Source: Corynebacterium sp. 21KM1197
Lineage (GTDB): Bacteria; Actinomycetota; Actinomycetes; Mycobacteriales; Mycobacteriaceae
Direction: 5' to 3'
Assembly (NCBI RefSeq): GCF_033783015.1
Contig: NZ_CP123907.1
Location: 1,364,001-1,428,000 of the forward strand
DNA length: 64,000 nucleotides
Part shown: piece after piece, positions 30,771 through 40,945 of the stretch
Numbering within the stretch: the stretch's first letter is position 1
How the letters are laid out: each line of letters begins with the position of its first letter
Made by a program: the position numbers and the translations under genes
The notes under the pieces: generated by a model
Told to the model about the DNA's origin: nothing
Databases searched by the model: none
What the model saw: only the letters and a program-made list of their open reading frames with translations

Positions 30771-33755
30771 CTATGCCTCGCGCGGCACCTCCACCATCTC
30801 GTAGACCTGGATCTGATCGCCCACCGCGATGTCCGGGTACGAGAGCACCATACCGCACTCGTAACCAGCAGACACCTCGGTGGCGTCGTCCTTGCCACGA
30901 CGCAGCGAGTCGATGGTGGCGTTCTCGGTGACCACGTTGCCGTCGCGCACCAGGCGCACCTTGGCGTTGCGGCGCACCTTGCCGGACTCCACCATGCAGC
31001 CCGCGATGAGGCCCACGGCAGATGCCTTGAAGATCTGACGGATCTCCGCGGAACCAACCTCGCGCTCCTCGTAGATGGGCTTGAGCATGCCCTTGAGCGC
31101 GGACTCCACCTCGTCGATGGCCTGGTAGATCACCGTGTAGTAACGGATGTCCACGCCCTCGGCGTTGGCCTCCTCCGTGGCCTTGCCCTCGGAACGCACG
31201 TTGAACGCAATGATGATGGCGTCCGACGCCGCCGCCAGGGTCACGTTCGTCTGCGTCACCGCGCCCACGCCGCGATCGATGATGTTGAGCTGAACCTCAT
31301 CATCCACCTCGATCTTGAGCAGGGCGTCCTCCAGGGCCTCCACCGAACCGGCGTTATCGCCCTTGAGGATGAGGTTAAGGGTGGAGTGCTCCTTGAGCAC
31401 CTCATCCAGATCCTCCAGGGAGACGCGCTTGCGGTTGCGGGCCGCCTCCGCGCTGCGGCGGCGGGCATCGCGCTGGTTGGCAATCTGCCGCGCCACGCGA
31501 TCGTCCTCCACCACCAGCAGGTTATCGCCCGCACCGGGCACGCCGTTGAGGCCCTGCACCTGCACCGGGCGGGAGGGCCCGGCCTCCTCGACGTCCTGGC
31601 CGTACTCGTCCACCATGCGGCGCACGCGACCATAGGTATCGCCCACCACAATGGAATCGCCCACGCGGAGGGTACCGCGCTGCACGATCACGGAGGCCAC
31701 CGGGCCACGTCCGCGATCCAGGTGCGCCTCGATGGAGGTACCCTGCGCGTCCATCTCCGGGTTTGCCCGCAGATCCAGGGCAGCATCGGCCGTGAGCAGC
31801 ACCGCTTCCAACAGGGACTCGATGTTCTGGCCCTGCTTGGCGGAGATGTCCACGAACATGGTGTCACCACCATATTCCTCGGGCACCAGACCGTACTCCG
31901 TGAGCTGGCCGCGGATCTTATCCGGCTGCGCCTCCGGCTTATCAATCTTGTTCACCGCAACCACGATCGGCACGTCAGCCGCCTTGGCGTGGTTGATGGC
32001 CTCCACCGTCTGCGGCATCACGCCGTCATCGGCGGCCACCACCAGAATGGCGATGTCCGTGGACTTCGCACCACGCGCACGCATGGCGGTAAAGGCCTCG
32101 TGACCAGGGGTATCAATGAAGGTGATGGTGCGATCGCCGCCCTCGGCCTCCACATTGACCTGGTAGGCACCGATACCCTGCGTAATGCCACCGGCCTCGC
32201 GGCCGCCCACATTCGCGTTACGGATGGTGTCCAACAGACGGGTCTTACCGTGGTCCACGTGACCCATCACGGTGACCACCGGAGGACGCTGCGCGAGGTC
32301 CTCCTCGCCGCCCTCGTCCTCACCGAACTGAAGGTCAAAGGACTCCAGCAGCTCGCGGTCCTCGTCCTCGGGGGAAACCACCTCGACGGCGTAGTTCATC
32401 TCCTCGCCCAGCAGCTTCAGCGTCTCCTCGGAGACGGAAGCCGTGGCGGTGACCATCTCACCCAGGTTGAACAGGGCCTGCACCAGCGAGGAGGCATCGG
32501 TGCCGATCTTCTCCGCGAAATCGGACAGCGAGGCACCGCGACGCAGGCGCAGCTTCTTGCCGCCACCATCGGGCAGGTGCACGCCACCGATCACGTTCGG
32601 GGCCTTCATTGCCTCGAACTCATTGCGCTTCTGCCGCTTGGACTTGCGCCCCTTGCGCGGAGCGCCACCCGGACGCCCAAAGGCACCCGCCGTGCCGCCA
32701 CGACGCCCGCCGCGACCACCACGGAAACCGCCACCGGCGGGCCCGCTGCCACGGTTGTTGCCGCCGCGACCACCGCGACCGCGATTGGCCGAGGTAGCGG
32801 GCATCTGATTCGGGTTCGGGTGCGCCGGCATCATCGCCGGCGTGGGGGCCTTGCCCGAGCCACCCGGACGCGGGGAACCACCGGGGCGCTTGCCCTGCTG
32901 GCCGGGGCGCGGAGCGCCGCCGCGATTACCGCCGGTGCCACCGGGACGCGGTGCCGGACGATCGCTACCGCCCGTGGAGAACGGGTTATTGGCCACGCGC
33001 GGGGCGCGACCACCCGGCTTGGGGCCGGGCTTAGGCATGGAACGCGGGGTGGGGCGGTCGCCCCCGCCCTGCTTGGCGCGCTGCTGGCCGGGCTTGGGCA
33101 TGTCCTGCCCACCCTGGCCCGGCTTGGGAGCGGGCTTCCCCTGCTTGGCAGCGTTGGCTGGGTTTGCGGCGGGGCCCGGCTTCGGGCCAGGCTTAGCGCC
33201 AGGTCGGGGAACACCCTGGCCTGCCGCAGGGTTCTGCGCGCTGCGCGCGCTCTGGAATGTCGGGCCGGGCTTGGCTGCACCGGCGGCACCGGTACCCGGC
33301 TTGGGGGCGGCGGGCTTCTTATCCGCCTTGTTCGCGGCTGCTTTATTGGCACCCACGCTTGCGGCGGGGCCCGGCTTCGGGCCGGGCTTGGTCACGCCAG
33401 CACCGGGCTTCGGCGCGCCTGCTTGAGCGGCCGGGCCGGGCTTAGCGGTACCAGCCGCACCGGGCTTGGGGGCGGCGGGCTTCTTATCCGCCTTGTTCGC
33501 GGCTGCGGCGGGGCCCGGCTTCGGACCGGGCTTAGCGCCAGCACCGGGCTTCGGCGCGGCCGCATTACCGGCAGCCTTTTCTCCCTCGCCGGAGGACGCC
33601 TCATAATGCGCACGCATCTTCTTCACCACCGGGGGTTCGATGGTGGAAGAGGCAGTCTTAACGAACTCACCCTGCTCCTTGAGCGTGGCGAGCAGTTCCT
33701 TACTGGTAATACCGAGTTGCTTGGCCAGCTCGTGTACACGTAGCTTTCCGGGCAC
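30771..33755 (-). CDS. infB: Translation initiation factor IF-2
   Basis: IF-2 is the GTPase that places initiator tRNA on the 30S subunit. The 994-aa protein has an N-terminal IF2_N helix ([19 protein letters not shown]), a low-complexity region of about 300 residues with repeated [10 protein letters not shown] and [12 protein letters not shown] blocks and Gly/Arg-rich stretches, then the G domain with [24 protein letters not shown] and NKIDKP, followed by domains II-IV. The repeat region makes length variation between strains likely. Confidence 0.97.
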   Translation of the reverse strand: MPGKLRVHELAKQLGITSKELLATLKEQGEFVKTASSTIEPPVVKKMRAHYEASSGEGEKAAGNAAAPKPGAGAKPGPKPGPAAAANKADKKPAAPKPGAAGTAKPGPAAQAGAPKPGAGVTKPGPKPGPAASVGANKAAANKADKKPAAPKPGTGAAGAAKPGPTFQSARSAQNPAAGQGVPRPGAKPGPKPGPAANPANAAKQGKPAPKPGQGGQDMPKPGQQRAKQGGGDRPTPRSMPKPGPKPGGRAPRVANNPFSTGGSDRPAPRPGGTGGNRGGAPRPGQQGKRPGGSPRPGGSGKAPTPAMMPAHPNPNQMPATSANRGRGGRGGNNRGSGPAGGGFRGGRGGRRGGTAGAFGRPGGAPRKGRKSKRQKRNEFEAMKAPNVIGGVHLPDGGGKKLRLRRGASLSDFAEKIGTDASSLVQALFNLGEMVTATASVSEETLKLLGEEMNYAVEVVSPEDEDRELLESFDLQFGEDEGGEEDLAQRPPVVTVMGHVDHGKTRLLDTIRNANVGGREAGGITQGIGAYQVNVEAEGGDRTITFIDTPGHEAFTAMRARGAKSTDIAILVVAADDGVMPQTVEAINHAKAADVPIVVAVNKIDKPEAQPDKIRGQLTEYGLVPEEYGGDTMFVDISAKQGQNIESLLEAVLLTADAALDLRANPEMDAQGTSIEAHLDRGRGPVASVIVQRGTLRVGDSIVVGDTYGRVRRMVDEYGQDVEEAGPSRPVQVQGLNGVPGAGDNLLVVEDDRVARQIANQRDARRRSAEAARNRKRVSLEDLDEVLKEHSTLNLILKGDNAGSVEALEDALLKIEVDDEVQLNIIDRGVGAVTQTNVTLAAASDAIIIAFNVRSEGKATEEANAEGVDIRYYTVIYQAIDEVESALKGMLKPIYEEREVGSAEIRQIFKASAVGLIAGCMVESGKVRRNAKVRLVRDGNVVTENATIDSLRRGKDDATEVSAGYECGMVLSYPDIAVGDQIQVYEMVEVPREA

Positions 33756-33873
33756 TTCTCTCCTTAGCGTTGTGCTAGGAACCGAGAAGTACCCGTAAAA
33801 GTCTTTTTAAGGATACTTCCAGTCCCTAGTCCTGGTTCTTGACGTTCATCGCTGATGCTTCATCGTGTGCTCA

Positions 33874-34236
33874 TCAGTGTTCGGTCTTCTTTCCTTGTAT
33901 CCGTTCCGTTCCCCGAACCGTGGAGGTGCCCGGCATCGCCAGACGGCCCTCCAGGTAGGCATGAACTTCACTCGTGTCCGTGTCCACGGGCACCTTCAGC
34001 GCGCGCTGGATTGCGCGGCGCTTTTGCGCAAGCTCCAACGCCTCAAGGTCTGGGATAATCCACGCCCCGCGCCCAGGGAGAACACACTGCGGATCGGGAA
34101 CGATCCTCCGGTTTCCCTGTGGGGCTATCACCATGCGCAGAAGATCAGTATGGGGGCGGCGCTGCCGAGTGGCAACGCAGGTGCGGATTGGCTTTGCTTG
34201 CGACAACCTGCCCCATGCCTCCTTATAATCTGCCAT
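33874..34236 (-). CDS. ylxR: YlxR family (DUF448) RNA-binding protein
   Basis: A 120-aa basic protein with the YlxR signature PIRTCVATRQRRP, followed by LLRMVIAPQGNRRIVPDPQ and the conserved LPGRGAWIIPD. YlxR proteins bind RNA or nucleoid and usually lie between nusA and infB. Here the nusA side is separated by about 1.7 kb holding three extra genes. The ATG at 34236 is preferred; upstream codons to 34356 precede the conserved domain. Confidence 0.88.
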   Translation of the reverse strand: MADYKEAWGRLSQAKPIRTCVATRQRRPHTDLLRMVIAPQGNRRIVPDPQCVLPGRGAWIIPDLEALELAQKRRAIQRALKVPVDTDTSEVHAYLEGRLAMPGTSTVRGTERIQGKKTEH

Positions 34237-34318
34237 GACGAACCAGACCCTGTGACGACCAGGGCCGCAGTACAGTGTACGCGACGAGGCCCGGAAGTTG
34301 TAGTTAGGTACTCCCCCG

Positions 34319-34328
34319 CTTATCGACG
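34319..34328 (+). repeat. Dispersed motif CTTATCGACG, copy 6 (intergenic)
   Basis: Full 13-mer GCTTATCGACGCC in the non-coding stretch between ylxR and the small secreted protein. Confidence 0.7.
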
Positions 34329-34342
34329 CCCCCGCACAGCAC

Positions 34343-34385
34343 GATTCCCCGCGCACAGGCTGGCAATAACCGCGCGCGGGGAATC
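34343..34385 (-). terminator. Hairpin downstream of the small secreted protein gene
   Basis: Arms GATTCCCCGCGC (34343-34354) and GCGCGGGGAATC (34374-34385) are perfect 12-bp complements with a 19-nt loop. It begins 13 nt after the stop of the 34399-34710 gene. No clear U-run follows. Confidence 0.55.
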
Positions 34386-34398
34386 GGTAGAACTACTT

Positions 34399-34710
34399 TT
34401 ACTTAACGACGGCGTCCTGCTTCACCCAGAAGCGGCCCTGATCGTCCTTGTACACGGTATCGCCAGCCTCGGCGGTCTCGTGCTCATTGACCTTCAGGCT
34501 GCGCAGATCGCGGGTCTCATACTCCGGCTGCACAAACTCACCACCGGCGAACCAGTTTTCAAAGGCGGCCACGGAGGTGGAGGAGCCAGAGAACAGGTGC
34601 TCCTCATAGCCAGGGTGCGGCTCGCTCACGGCGGAGGCCACGGCGGTGGAGCCGAGGGCCAGAACGGAGGCAGCGGCTGCGGCAACGCCGCGACGCAAAG
34701 ACTTAGACAT
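34399..34710 (-). CDS. Small secreted protein of unknown function
   Basis: A 103-aa protein with a clear Sec signal peptide: MSKSLRRG, a hydrophobic core AAAAASVLALGSTAVASAV, and likely cleavage after ASA at about residue 27. The mature part (about 75 aa) is acidic, has no cysteines, and ends with DTVYKDDQGRFWVKQDAVVK. A GAAGGAG ribosome site precedes the ATG at 34710. I do not recognise a family. It lies in the expanded nusA-ylxR interval and has its own terminator-like hairpin. Confidence 0.8.
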   Translation of the reverse strand: MSKSLRRGVAAAAASVLALGSTAVASAVSEPHPGYEEHLFSGSSTSVAAFENWFAGGEFVQPEYETRDLRSLKVNEHETAEAGDTVYKDDQGRFWVKQDAVVK

Positions 34711-34969
34711 AACGAATTCTCCTTCACGATTGTGGCGGAACACTAACAATTTTCCACCGTAAGGCACGCGGGGAGGCTCGTCAATGGGTGGAGCCACAGC
34801 CTCAGCAATCCGCTACACGATGAAAATGGAGTTGCATGCTAACAGTGGTCAGTCCTTGACCGGCCAAACAGGATAACGGAGTGCATCGACACGGGGCGAG
34901 CCCGTATCCCCAGGATAATGACCTGCAAAACACCCCCACGCTTCATCAACCGTGCCCTATCATCTCTCT

Positions 34970-35422
34970 ATGGGCCTCAATCCAAATCCTAAGCACCGCA
35001 ATCTTGCCGATATGTCCACCCCACCACCCACATTCATCTACACTCCGCAGGAAGCCGATACCACCGTGACCACACCCATCGACCTTTCCGATGGGTGTGA
35101 ACTATCCATGCGAGAGTCCTACTTCCAAGGACGCATCATCGACTTCTCCCTCAACGAACACATCAACCATCATCACCCCCGTTACCCTTACGTCCAAAAC
35201 CATGACGTTGCCAGGATCGACTGCTGTCACTCTGAAGTCCACAGGCATCAGTTCTATGCCAACGGCGACGAGGATCCCAAGTACTACGTCATCCGTTCCC
35301 TCAAGAATTCCCCCGACCAGCAAAGCGCAGAAAAGATCATCGACGAGTGCTACGATCACTGCTACGCCCTGATCATGTCAAACTGGGAAGCATACCTCGA
35401 AAGGTGGGATTCGTGGTCATGA
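34970..35422 (+). CDS. Hypothetical protein, first gene of a two-gene cassette
   Basis: About 150 aa from the ATG at 34970, seven bases after a TATCAT -10-like box, which suggests a leaderless mRNA; an ATG at 35012 (MSTPPP) is the alternative. The centre is histidine-rich (EHINHHHPRYPY, CCHSEVHRHQFYANGDED) and the C-terminus contains several aromatics (YDHCYALIMSNWEAYLERW). There is no signal peptide or membrane segment. The H-x-H-Q region could bind a metal, but this is a guess. GC content is well below the surrounding genes, and it runs against the strand of nusA and infB. Confidence 0.75.
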   Translation: MGLNPNPKHRNLADMSTPPPTFIYTPQEADTTVTTPIDLSDGCELSMRESYFQGRIIDFSLNEHINHHHPRYPYVQNHDVARIDCCHSEVHRHQFYANGDEDPKYYVIRSLKNSPDQQSAEKIIDECYDHCYALIMSNWEAYLERWDSWS

Positions 35423-35862
35423 TTAAACGCTCCATGGAGCGCAAACTTCGCACAAAGTTACGCCTCCTCACAGCCCGTAGGCTCACCCTAGAACTGCGCA
35501 ATCCTACCTACCGCACCCATCTGGAAGAAGACGGCTGGACCCCCGGCAGCGCCATCATTCCCTGTGAATGGGATACCCCTTTCCACGAAGTTCTCACAAC
35601 CGTCCATCGCCGTAAGGAAGCCGGTGAGACGAGCTTCCTCATACCCGTGTTGATTCATGCCCAAGGCGAGATGAAGATTCAGGTTCTCCTGGCCACCGGC
35701 AGCCCCACAGATACATTCTGGGAGGTCAACGCCGATGAGATTCATCCTGATGTACCTATGAAAGACGTAGCCGATGTGCTACGCCGGGATCGAGATTGGT
35801 CTACTGAGCTACTCAGCCTGGAAGGGATCGCCGGGGCTGCGGAGTTACTTGATCTCTGTTAA
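35419..35862 (+). CDS. Hypothetical protein, second gene of a two-gene cassette
   Basis: A 147-aa protein starting in the ATGA that ends the previous gene, so the two are translationally coupled. The N-terminus is strongly basic (IKRSMERKLRTKLRLLTARRL), followed by a beta-rich-looking middle (FLIPVLIHAQGEMKIQVLLATG) and an acidic C-terminus (DVADVLRRDRDWSTELL). No family recognised. Coupled small genes of lower GC content in a conserved operon break suggest acquisition; toxin-antitoxin or defence roles are possible but unsupported by motifs. Confidence 0.75.
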   Translation: MIKRSMERKLRTKLRLLTARRLTLELRNPTYRTHLEEDGWTPGSAIIPCEWDTPFHEVLTTVHRRKEAGETSFLIPVLIHAQGEMKIQVLLATGSPTDTFWEVNADEIHPDVPMKDVADVLRRDRDWSTELLSLEGIAGAAELLDLC

Positions 35863-35966
35863 GTAGATAATAACTTCGCAGCCGCTGATCTATTCCCGGG
35901 AGAGGGATTTTTGCGGGATCGCAGACCCCCGAGGCCACTTCTATTCCCACAGGTCAAACGGCAGAT

Positions 35967-36965
35967 CTACTCCGCGTCCGAGTGGATGTCGATCTTCCAG
36001 CCGGTCAGGCGCGCCGCCAGGCGGGCGTTCTGCCCCTCCTTGCCAATGGCCAGGGAGAGCTGATAGTCCGGCACCACCACGCGCGCGGCCTGCTCCTCGG
36101 CATTGGTGATCTCCACGCGCACCACCTTGGAGGGGGAAAGCGCGTTGGCCACGAACTTCTTGGGGTCCTTGGAGTAATCAATGATGTCGATCTTCTCCCC
36201 GCCCAGGGCCTCCATGATGTTGCGCACGCGCTGGCCGCGCGGCCCGATGCAGGCGCCCTTGGCGTTGAGTCCCTTGGAGCGGGCCTTCACGGCCACCTTG
36301 GAGCGGTGTCCGGCCTCGCGGGCAATGCCCACGATCTCCACGGAGCCCTCTACGATCTCAGGCACCTCCAGCTCAAAGAGGCCGCGCACCAGTTCCGGGT
36401 GGGTGCGCGAGAGGTTGATCTGGAGGCGCTGGCCGCCGCGATTCACGCCCACCACATAGGCCTTCACGCGATCGCCGTGGCTGAGTTTTTCGCCCGGGAG
36501 CTGCTCGGCGGGCAGCAGGATTCCGTCCTGGTGCTCTATTTCCGTGCCCAGTTCCACTACCACGATGCCCTTTTGGTTGGCGTAGGCGTCGCGCTGCACC
36601 ACGCCGGAGACGACCTTGCCTTGGAGTTCCTGGTAGTTGTCATAGGCCACGCCCGTCTCGGCCTCGCGCAGGCGCTTGATCAGGGCGGTGCGCACGGCGG
36701 GGGCGGCCACTCCGGCGAAGCCCTCGGGGGTGTCGTCGTACTCGGAGGAGACGGCGCCATCCTCCTCGTACTCGGTCACAATCACGCTGACCGCGCCGGT
36801 GATGGAGTCAATATCCACGCGGGCGCGCTCGGTCTCGGTGGGTTCGGTGCCCCGGTAGCCGCGATAGGCAAAAAGCAGAGCCTTGGCGACGGTCTGGAGG
36901 AGGTCATCGACGGGAATGCCTCGGTCGTTCTCGATCGCCTGAAGCGCGCCCAGATCAATATTCAC
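35967..36965 (-). CDS. nusA: Transcription termination/antitermination factor NusA
   Basis: NusA binds RNA polymerase and nascent RNA. About 332 aa: an N-terminal domain starting [16 protein letters not shown], an S1 domain ([25 protein letters not shown] in the sequence, here noted only by its start GKVVSGVV), then two KH domains with [10 protein letters not shown] and [22 protein letters not shown]. It lacks the C-terminal repeats of proteobacterial NusA, as usual in actinobacteria. The GTG at 36965 overlaps the rimP stop (GTGA) and has GGAGGAG upstream. Confidence 0.95.
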   Translation of the reverse strand: MNIDLGALQAIENDRGIPVDDLLQTVAKALLFAYRGYRGTEPTETERARVDIDSITGAVSVIVTEYEEDGAVSSEYDDTPEGFAGVAAPAVRTALIKRLREAETGVAYDNYQELQGKVVSGVVQRDAYANQKGIVVVELGTEIEHQDGILLPAEQLPGEKLSHGDRVKAYVVGVNRGGQRLQINLSRTHPELVRGLFELEVPEIVEGSVEIVGIAREAGHRSKVAVKARSKGLNAKGACIGPRGQRVRNIMEALGGEKIDIIDYSKDPKKFVANALSPSKVVRVEITNAEEQAARVVVPDYQLSLAIGKEGQNARLAARLTGWKIDIHSDAE

Positions 36966-37510
36966 TTGTGCTCCTCCTGCCACCGCGTGGCTTCTTCGTA
37001 TGTGAGGCCGGTGAGCGCAATCTGCTCCTCCGGCGGCTTTGCGAACTCAATTTGTACCACTGCGGTGAGTTCCTGATCCAATCGCAGGGCCTCCAACCCC
37101 ACGCTCTTGCCCTTGCCGCGCACGAGGATCACGGCGGATTCGTCGTCCGCCAGCGCCCCAATGCGCCCGGTCATGGGCTTATCCTCCCCGGCGAGAGTGA
37201 CGGATACCAGGCGATGCCGGTTGCGTCGCCAGCGCCGGGGGGCGCTCAGCGGGGTATCCACGCCGGGCGTGCTCACCTCCAGCGTGTAGCCGGGGCCAAA
37301 GCTGCACTCGCCTGCGGCCTCGGCGGCGTCGAAAAGCCCCGATAGTTCGTTGGAGATCGCCTCAAGGGTGTCCGAGTCCGCGTCCACCATGATGGCTACC
37401 AGGGATTTCTTGCCGGCGCGGTTGATGCGCACCCCCTCGATGGGATGGCCGTGGGCCTCCACCACGGGGCGGGCGAGGGCGGTAATTTCTTCCGAAGTGG
37501 GGAATGGCAT
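36962..37510 (-). CDS. rimP: Ribosome maturation factor RimP
   Basis: A 182-aa 30S maturation factor. The family pattern [17 protein letters not shown] is present at about residues 97-113, with [15 protein letters not shown] after it. It is the first gene of rimP-nusA, with a 4-bp overlap into nusA. The divergent lipoprotein gene starts 33 bp away, so promoters for both lie in that short space or overlap the genes. Confidence 0.93.
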   Translation of the reverse strand: MPFPTSEEITALARPVVEAHGHPIEGVRINRAGKKSLVAIMVDADSDTLEAISNELSGLFDAAEAAGECSFGPGYTLEVSTPGVDTPLSAPRRWRRNRHRLVSVTLAGEDKPMTGRIGALADDESAVILVRGKGKSVGLEALRLDQELTAVVQIEFAKPPEEQIALTGLTYEEATRWQEEHK

Positions 37511-37542
37511 GAGCCAAGCCTAGCGCGGAGCCGGTATGGTCA

Positions 37543-38367
37543 ATGCACGTGTCTGTTTCCCGCGCCAGCCTCGCTCTTGCCCTCAGCCTCGCCGCCGCAC
37601 CACTGCTCAGCGGCTGCGAGGTGGATCGCTTCTTTGGCCCTCGGCCCAACGCCGCGGTGAGCGAGTTAGCCGCCGGGGCCCGCGCGGACGCGGATCGGCT
37701 TTCCATCGACGATCCCCACCTCGCCGCGCTGCGGGAGGAACAGGCCCGGACTTTCGACGCCGAGGTCGCCCGGCTCTGCGGCACGCAGGAGGACGGCAGC
37801 ACCCCGGCCTCCTGCACCACCGACCAGGCGGAGCAAACCGAACCCCTAGAACACACCGGCCTAGAACAAATCCTGTTGAGCTTTGCTTCCCTCCCGGAGG
37901 AGTCGCGCCCCCTGGCCGCCCAGCAGGCGATCATTCTGGCTGAGGCCACCGACACCACCGACGTTGCCGAGGCCGCCGAAAAGGCCGACCTCACCGCCAG
38001 CCCCACGGCCGCCGACGCCGCCCGCGAGGTGCTGCGCCGGGAGCACGCCCTGGCCTACGGGGTGGGGGTGGCCAAGGCCTTTGGCGCGAGCGACCTTGCC
38101 GATCTCACCTCCGCGATCAACGAGCGCATCGCGGCCCTGACCACCGCGCTCGAACCCACCGGGGACGTCCCCGTGGCCGAAGCCGGATACCTCATCACCG
38201 GGGTTCCCTCCCCCACAGACGCCGCCTCCGCCCAGGAGTTCGTCTCCGCCGCCATCAATCAGGCTGCGGATTCCTGGGAGGCCGCCGCGGCCGCCGCCCC
38301 CAGCGATGAAGCCGGGTGGCTGGAACTCGCGGTGACCGGAGCCGCCCACGCGGGGCGCTTCCGCTAA
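37543..38367 (+). CDS. Lipoprotein with ferritin-like DUF4439 domain (Rv2844-like)
   Basis: A 274-aa Ala-rich protein with a lipoprotein signal peptide ending LLSGC (lipid on Cys at about residue 26). The C-terminal half (about residues 140-274) is helical with AAREVLRREHALAYGVGVAKAFG, resembling the ferritin-like DUF4439 domain found in the protein encoded between rimP and proS in mycobacteria. Function is unknown. It is convergent with proS. Confidence 0.8.
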   Translation: MHVSVSRASLALALSLAAAPLLSGCEVDRFFGPRPNAAVSELAAGARADADRLSIDDPHLAALREEQARTFDAEVARLCGTQEDGSTPASCTTDQAEQTEPLEHTGLEQILLSFASLPEESRPLAAQQAIILAEATDTTDVAEAAEKADLTASPTAADAAREVLRREHALAYGVGVAKAFGASDLADLTSAINERIAALTTALEPTGDVPVAEAGYLITGVPSPTDAASAQEFVSAAINQAADSWEAAAAAAPSDEAGWLELAVTGAAHAGRFR

Positions 38368-38422
38368 TCCCGAGCTCCACCCCGCCCCGGAGCCTAAAGA
38401 GGCCCAGGAAAGGCTCAGCCAC

Positions 38423-40180
38423 TCAGCCGCGCACCCATTCCAGGAGGGTCTGCGCGGCCTCCTCAGCCGGTACCTCCACGGATTCCCCGCCGCGCACGCG
38501 CAGTTCGATCTTGCCCTCGGCGTAACCCCGGCCCAGGATCGCGGCAAAGGGCATACCCAGCAGTTCGGCGTCCTTGAACTTCACGCCGGGGCGCACCTTG
38601 GGGCGATCATCAAAGAGCACCTCGATTCCCGCCCGGGAGAGTTCCTCCGCCAGGGCACCAGCGGCCTCCACGGCGGCGGTATCCTTGTTCGCTGCCACCA
38701 CGTGCACCTGGTAGGGGGCCACCGCCACCGGCCAGCGCAGGCCCTTGTCATCGTGCATCTGCTCGGCCAGCACCGCCATCACGCGGGAAACGCCAATGCC
38801 ATAGGAGCCCATCGTGGGCACGGAGCGCTTGCCGTTCACGTCCAGGATCTGCACGTCAAAGGCCTCGGTGTACTTGCGCCCCAGTTGGAAGATGTGGCCG
38901 ATCTCGATGCCGCGCTCCAGGGTCAGGGTGCCCTGGCCCTCCGGGGCGGGGTCGCCCTCCTTGATCTGGGCGGCCTCCACGTATCCGTCCGGGGTGAAGT
39001 CGCGCCCGCACACCAGGTTCACCACGTGGCGGTTCTTCTCATCGGCCCCGGTGACCCAGCGGGTACCGCGCACCACGCGGGGATCGGCCAGCACGGTGAT
39101 CCCGTTGGCCGCCAGGCCGCGCGGGCCGATGTACCCCTTGACCAGGAAGGGATTGTTCTTAAAGTCCGCCTCCTCCGCCAGGGCCACCTCGGCGGGCTCA
39201 AAGGAGGCCTCCAGACGCTTCATGTCCGCCTCGCGGTCGCCCGGAATGAGGATTCCCATCAATTCCGCCTCCTCGGCTCCCGGCTGGGTGACCTTGACCA
39301 TGAGGCACTTGAGGGTATCGCTGAGCTGCACCGGGCGGTCGTCGATAGTCAGCCCCTCGGCGCGTGCCCAGTCCAGCAGGGTCTCCATCGTGGGGGCGTC
39401 CGGGGTTTCGTAGGTGCGGGCCTCCGGCTGCCCCTCGATCTCGCGCTCCTGGCCAGGCTGGGTCACCACGGCCTCCACGTTGGCGGCGTAATCGCCCTGC
39501 GTGGCGCGCACAAAGGTGTCCTCGCCGTTGGGGGAAATGGCCAGGAACTCCTCGGAGGCCGAGCCACCCATCGCCCCGGAGGTGGCCGCGCAGATCACGT
39601 ATTCCAGACCCAGGCGATCAAACACGCGCTGGTACGCGCCGCGATGGCGCTGGTAGGACTCCGCCAGCCCGGCATCGTCCATGTCGAAGGAATAGGAATC
39701 CTTCATCACAAACTCCCGGCCACGCAGGATACCGGCGCGGGGGCGCTCCTCATCTCGGTACTTGGTCTGCACCTGGTAGAGGGTGACGGGGAAGTCCTTG
39801 TACGAGGAATAGAGGTCCTTGACCGCCGTGGTAAACATCTCCTCATGCGTGGGGCCAAGCAGCATATCTGCCCCCTTGCGGTCCTTGAGCCGCAGCAGGG
39901 AGGAGCCATACTCCGTCCAGCGTTGAGAAGTCTCGTAGGGCTCGCGCGGCAGCAGCGCGGGGAAGAGCAGTTCCTGCGCGCCGATGCCGTCCATCTCCTC
40001 GCGCACCACGGTTTCGATCTTGCGCAGGGTGCGCAGGCCCAGCGGGAGCCAGGAGTAAATACCGGGGGCGACGCGGCGAATGTATCCGGCGCGAACGAGC
40101 AGCTTATGGCTGGGCACCTCGGCGTCGGCGGGGTCCTCACGCAGAGTGCGCAAAAAGAGCGTGGACAAGCGAGTAATCAT
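38423..40180 (-). CDS. proS: Prolyl-tRNA synthetase
   Basis: A bacterial-type (ProS1) enzyme of 585 aa with an editing insertion. Class II motifs: [19 protein letters not shown] (motif 1 region), [21 protein letters not shown] (motif 2, noted by its core RDEERPRAG), and [17 protein letters not shown] (motif 3). The insertion domain spans about residues 225-395. The C-terminal anticodon-binding domain has [13 protein letters not shown] single gene on the minus strand, between convergent and divergent neighbours. Confidence 0.97.
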   Translation of the reverse strand: MITRLSTLFLRTLREDPADAEVPSHKLLVRAGYIRRVAPGIYSWLPLGLRTLRKIETVVREEMDGIGAQELLFPALLPREPYETSQRWTEYGSSLLRLKDRKGADMLLGPTHEEMFTTAVKDLYSSYKDFPVTLYQVQTKYRDEERPRAGILRGREFVMKDSYSFDMDDAGLAESYQRHRGAYQRVFDRLGLEYVICAATSGAMGGSASEEFLAISPNGEDTFVRATQGDYAANVEAVVTQPGQEREIEGQPEARTYETPDAPTMETLLDWARAEGLTIDDRPVQLSDTLKCLMVKVTQPGAEEAELMGILIPGDREADMKRLEASFEPAEVALAEEADFKNNPFLVKGYIGPRGLAANGITVLADPRVVRGTRWVTGADEKNRHVVNLVCGRDFTPDGYVEAAQIKEGDPAPEGQGTLTLERGIEIGHIFQLGRKYTEAFDVQILDVNGKRSVPTMGSYGIGVSRVMAVLAEQMHDDKGLRWPVAVAPYQVHVVAANKDTAAVEAAGALAEELSRAGIEVLFDDRPKVRPGVKFKDAELLGMPFAAILGRGYAEGKIELRVRGGESVEVPAEEAAQTLLEWVRG

Positions 40181-40212
40181 GACCTCAGACTCTACCCGTT
40201 AGGCTAGAGCAC

Positions 40213-40944
40213 ATGTTGATCGTCCTACCCCCATCGGAGACCAAGGCCCACGGGGGCGATGGCGCACCGTTGAACTGGGATTCCCTTTCCTTTGCCTCCC
40301 TCGCCGCCCAGCGGCGCAGCATCGCCGCCGACCTCGCCGGATTACCCGTGGACGAGGCGCTGGGAATCCTCGGAATCTCGGAGAAACTGCGCCCCGAGGC
40401 CGAGGAAAACACTCGCCTGTTCTCCGGGCCCACCATGCCCGCCATCGAGCGCTACACGGGGGTGCTTTACGACGCCCTCGATGCCCCCTCCCTCCCGCCC
40501 GCCGCACGCGAGCGCCTGGCGGTGGGCTCCGCGCTTTTCGGGGTGGTGCGCGCCGGGGACATGATCCCTCACTACCGCCTCTCCGCCGGCACCAAACTCC
40601 CCGACGCCGACGGCAACCTCCCCACCATGAAGTCCCGCTGGGGCAAGACCATCACCCGGGCCCTCAGCGAGGTGGACGGGCTGGTGATCGACCTGCGCTC
40701 CGGCGGCTACCAGCAACTAGGCCCCTGCCCCGGCGCGCTTACCGTGCGCGTGGAATCCGTGCGCGAGGATGGCAGCCGCAAGGTAGTCAGCCACTTTAAT
40801 AAGCACTACAAGGGGGAATTGGCCCGCGTGCTGGCGCTTAGCGACGCCGCGCCTACCGACGCCGCCTCAGTGGCCGAGGTGGCGCGGGAAGCGGGCATGA
40901 CGGTGGAGGAAAACTCTCCCACCCAACTCACCCTGGTGGTGTGA
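40213..40944 (+). CDS. yaaA: YaaA/DUF328 family peroxide-stress protein
   Basis: A 243-aa protein of the YaaA (UPF0246) family, which in E. coli lowers free iron during peroxide stress. Typical opening MLIVLPPSETKAHGG, then YTGVLYDALD, DMIPHYRLSAGTKLP and the C-terminal VIDLRSGGYQQL. It is divergent from proS with a 32-bp gap and ends 2 bp before the stop of the convergent protease gene. Confidence 0.9.
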   Translation: MLIVLPPSETKAHGGDGAPLNWDSLSFASLAAQRRSIAADLAGLPVDEALGILGISEKLRPEAEENTRLFSGPTMPAIERYTGVLYDALDAPSLPPAARERLAVGSALFGVVRAGDMIPHYRLSAGTKLPDADGNLPTMKSRWGKTITRALSEVDGLVIDLRSGGYQQLGPCPGALTVRVESVREDGSRKVVSHFNKHYKGELARVLALSDAAPTDAASVAEVAREAGMTVEENSPTQLTLVV

Positions 40945-40945
40945 G

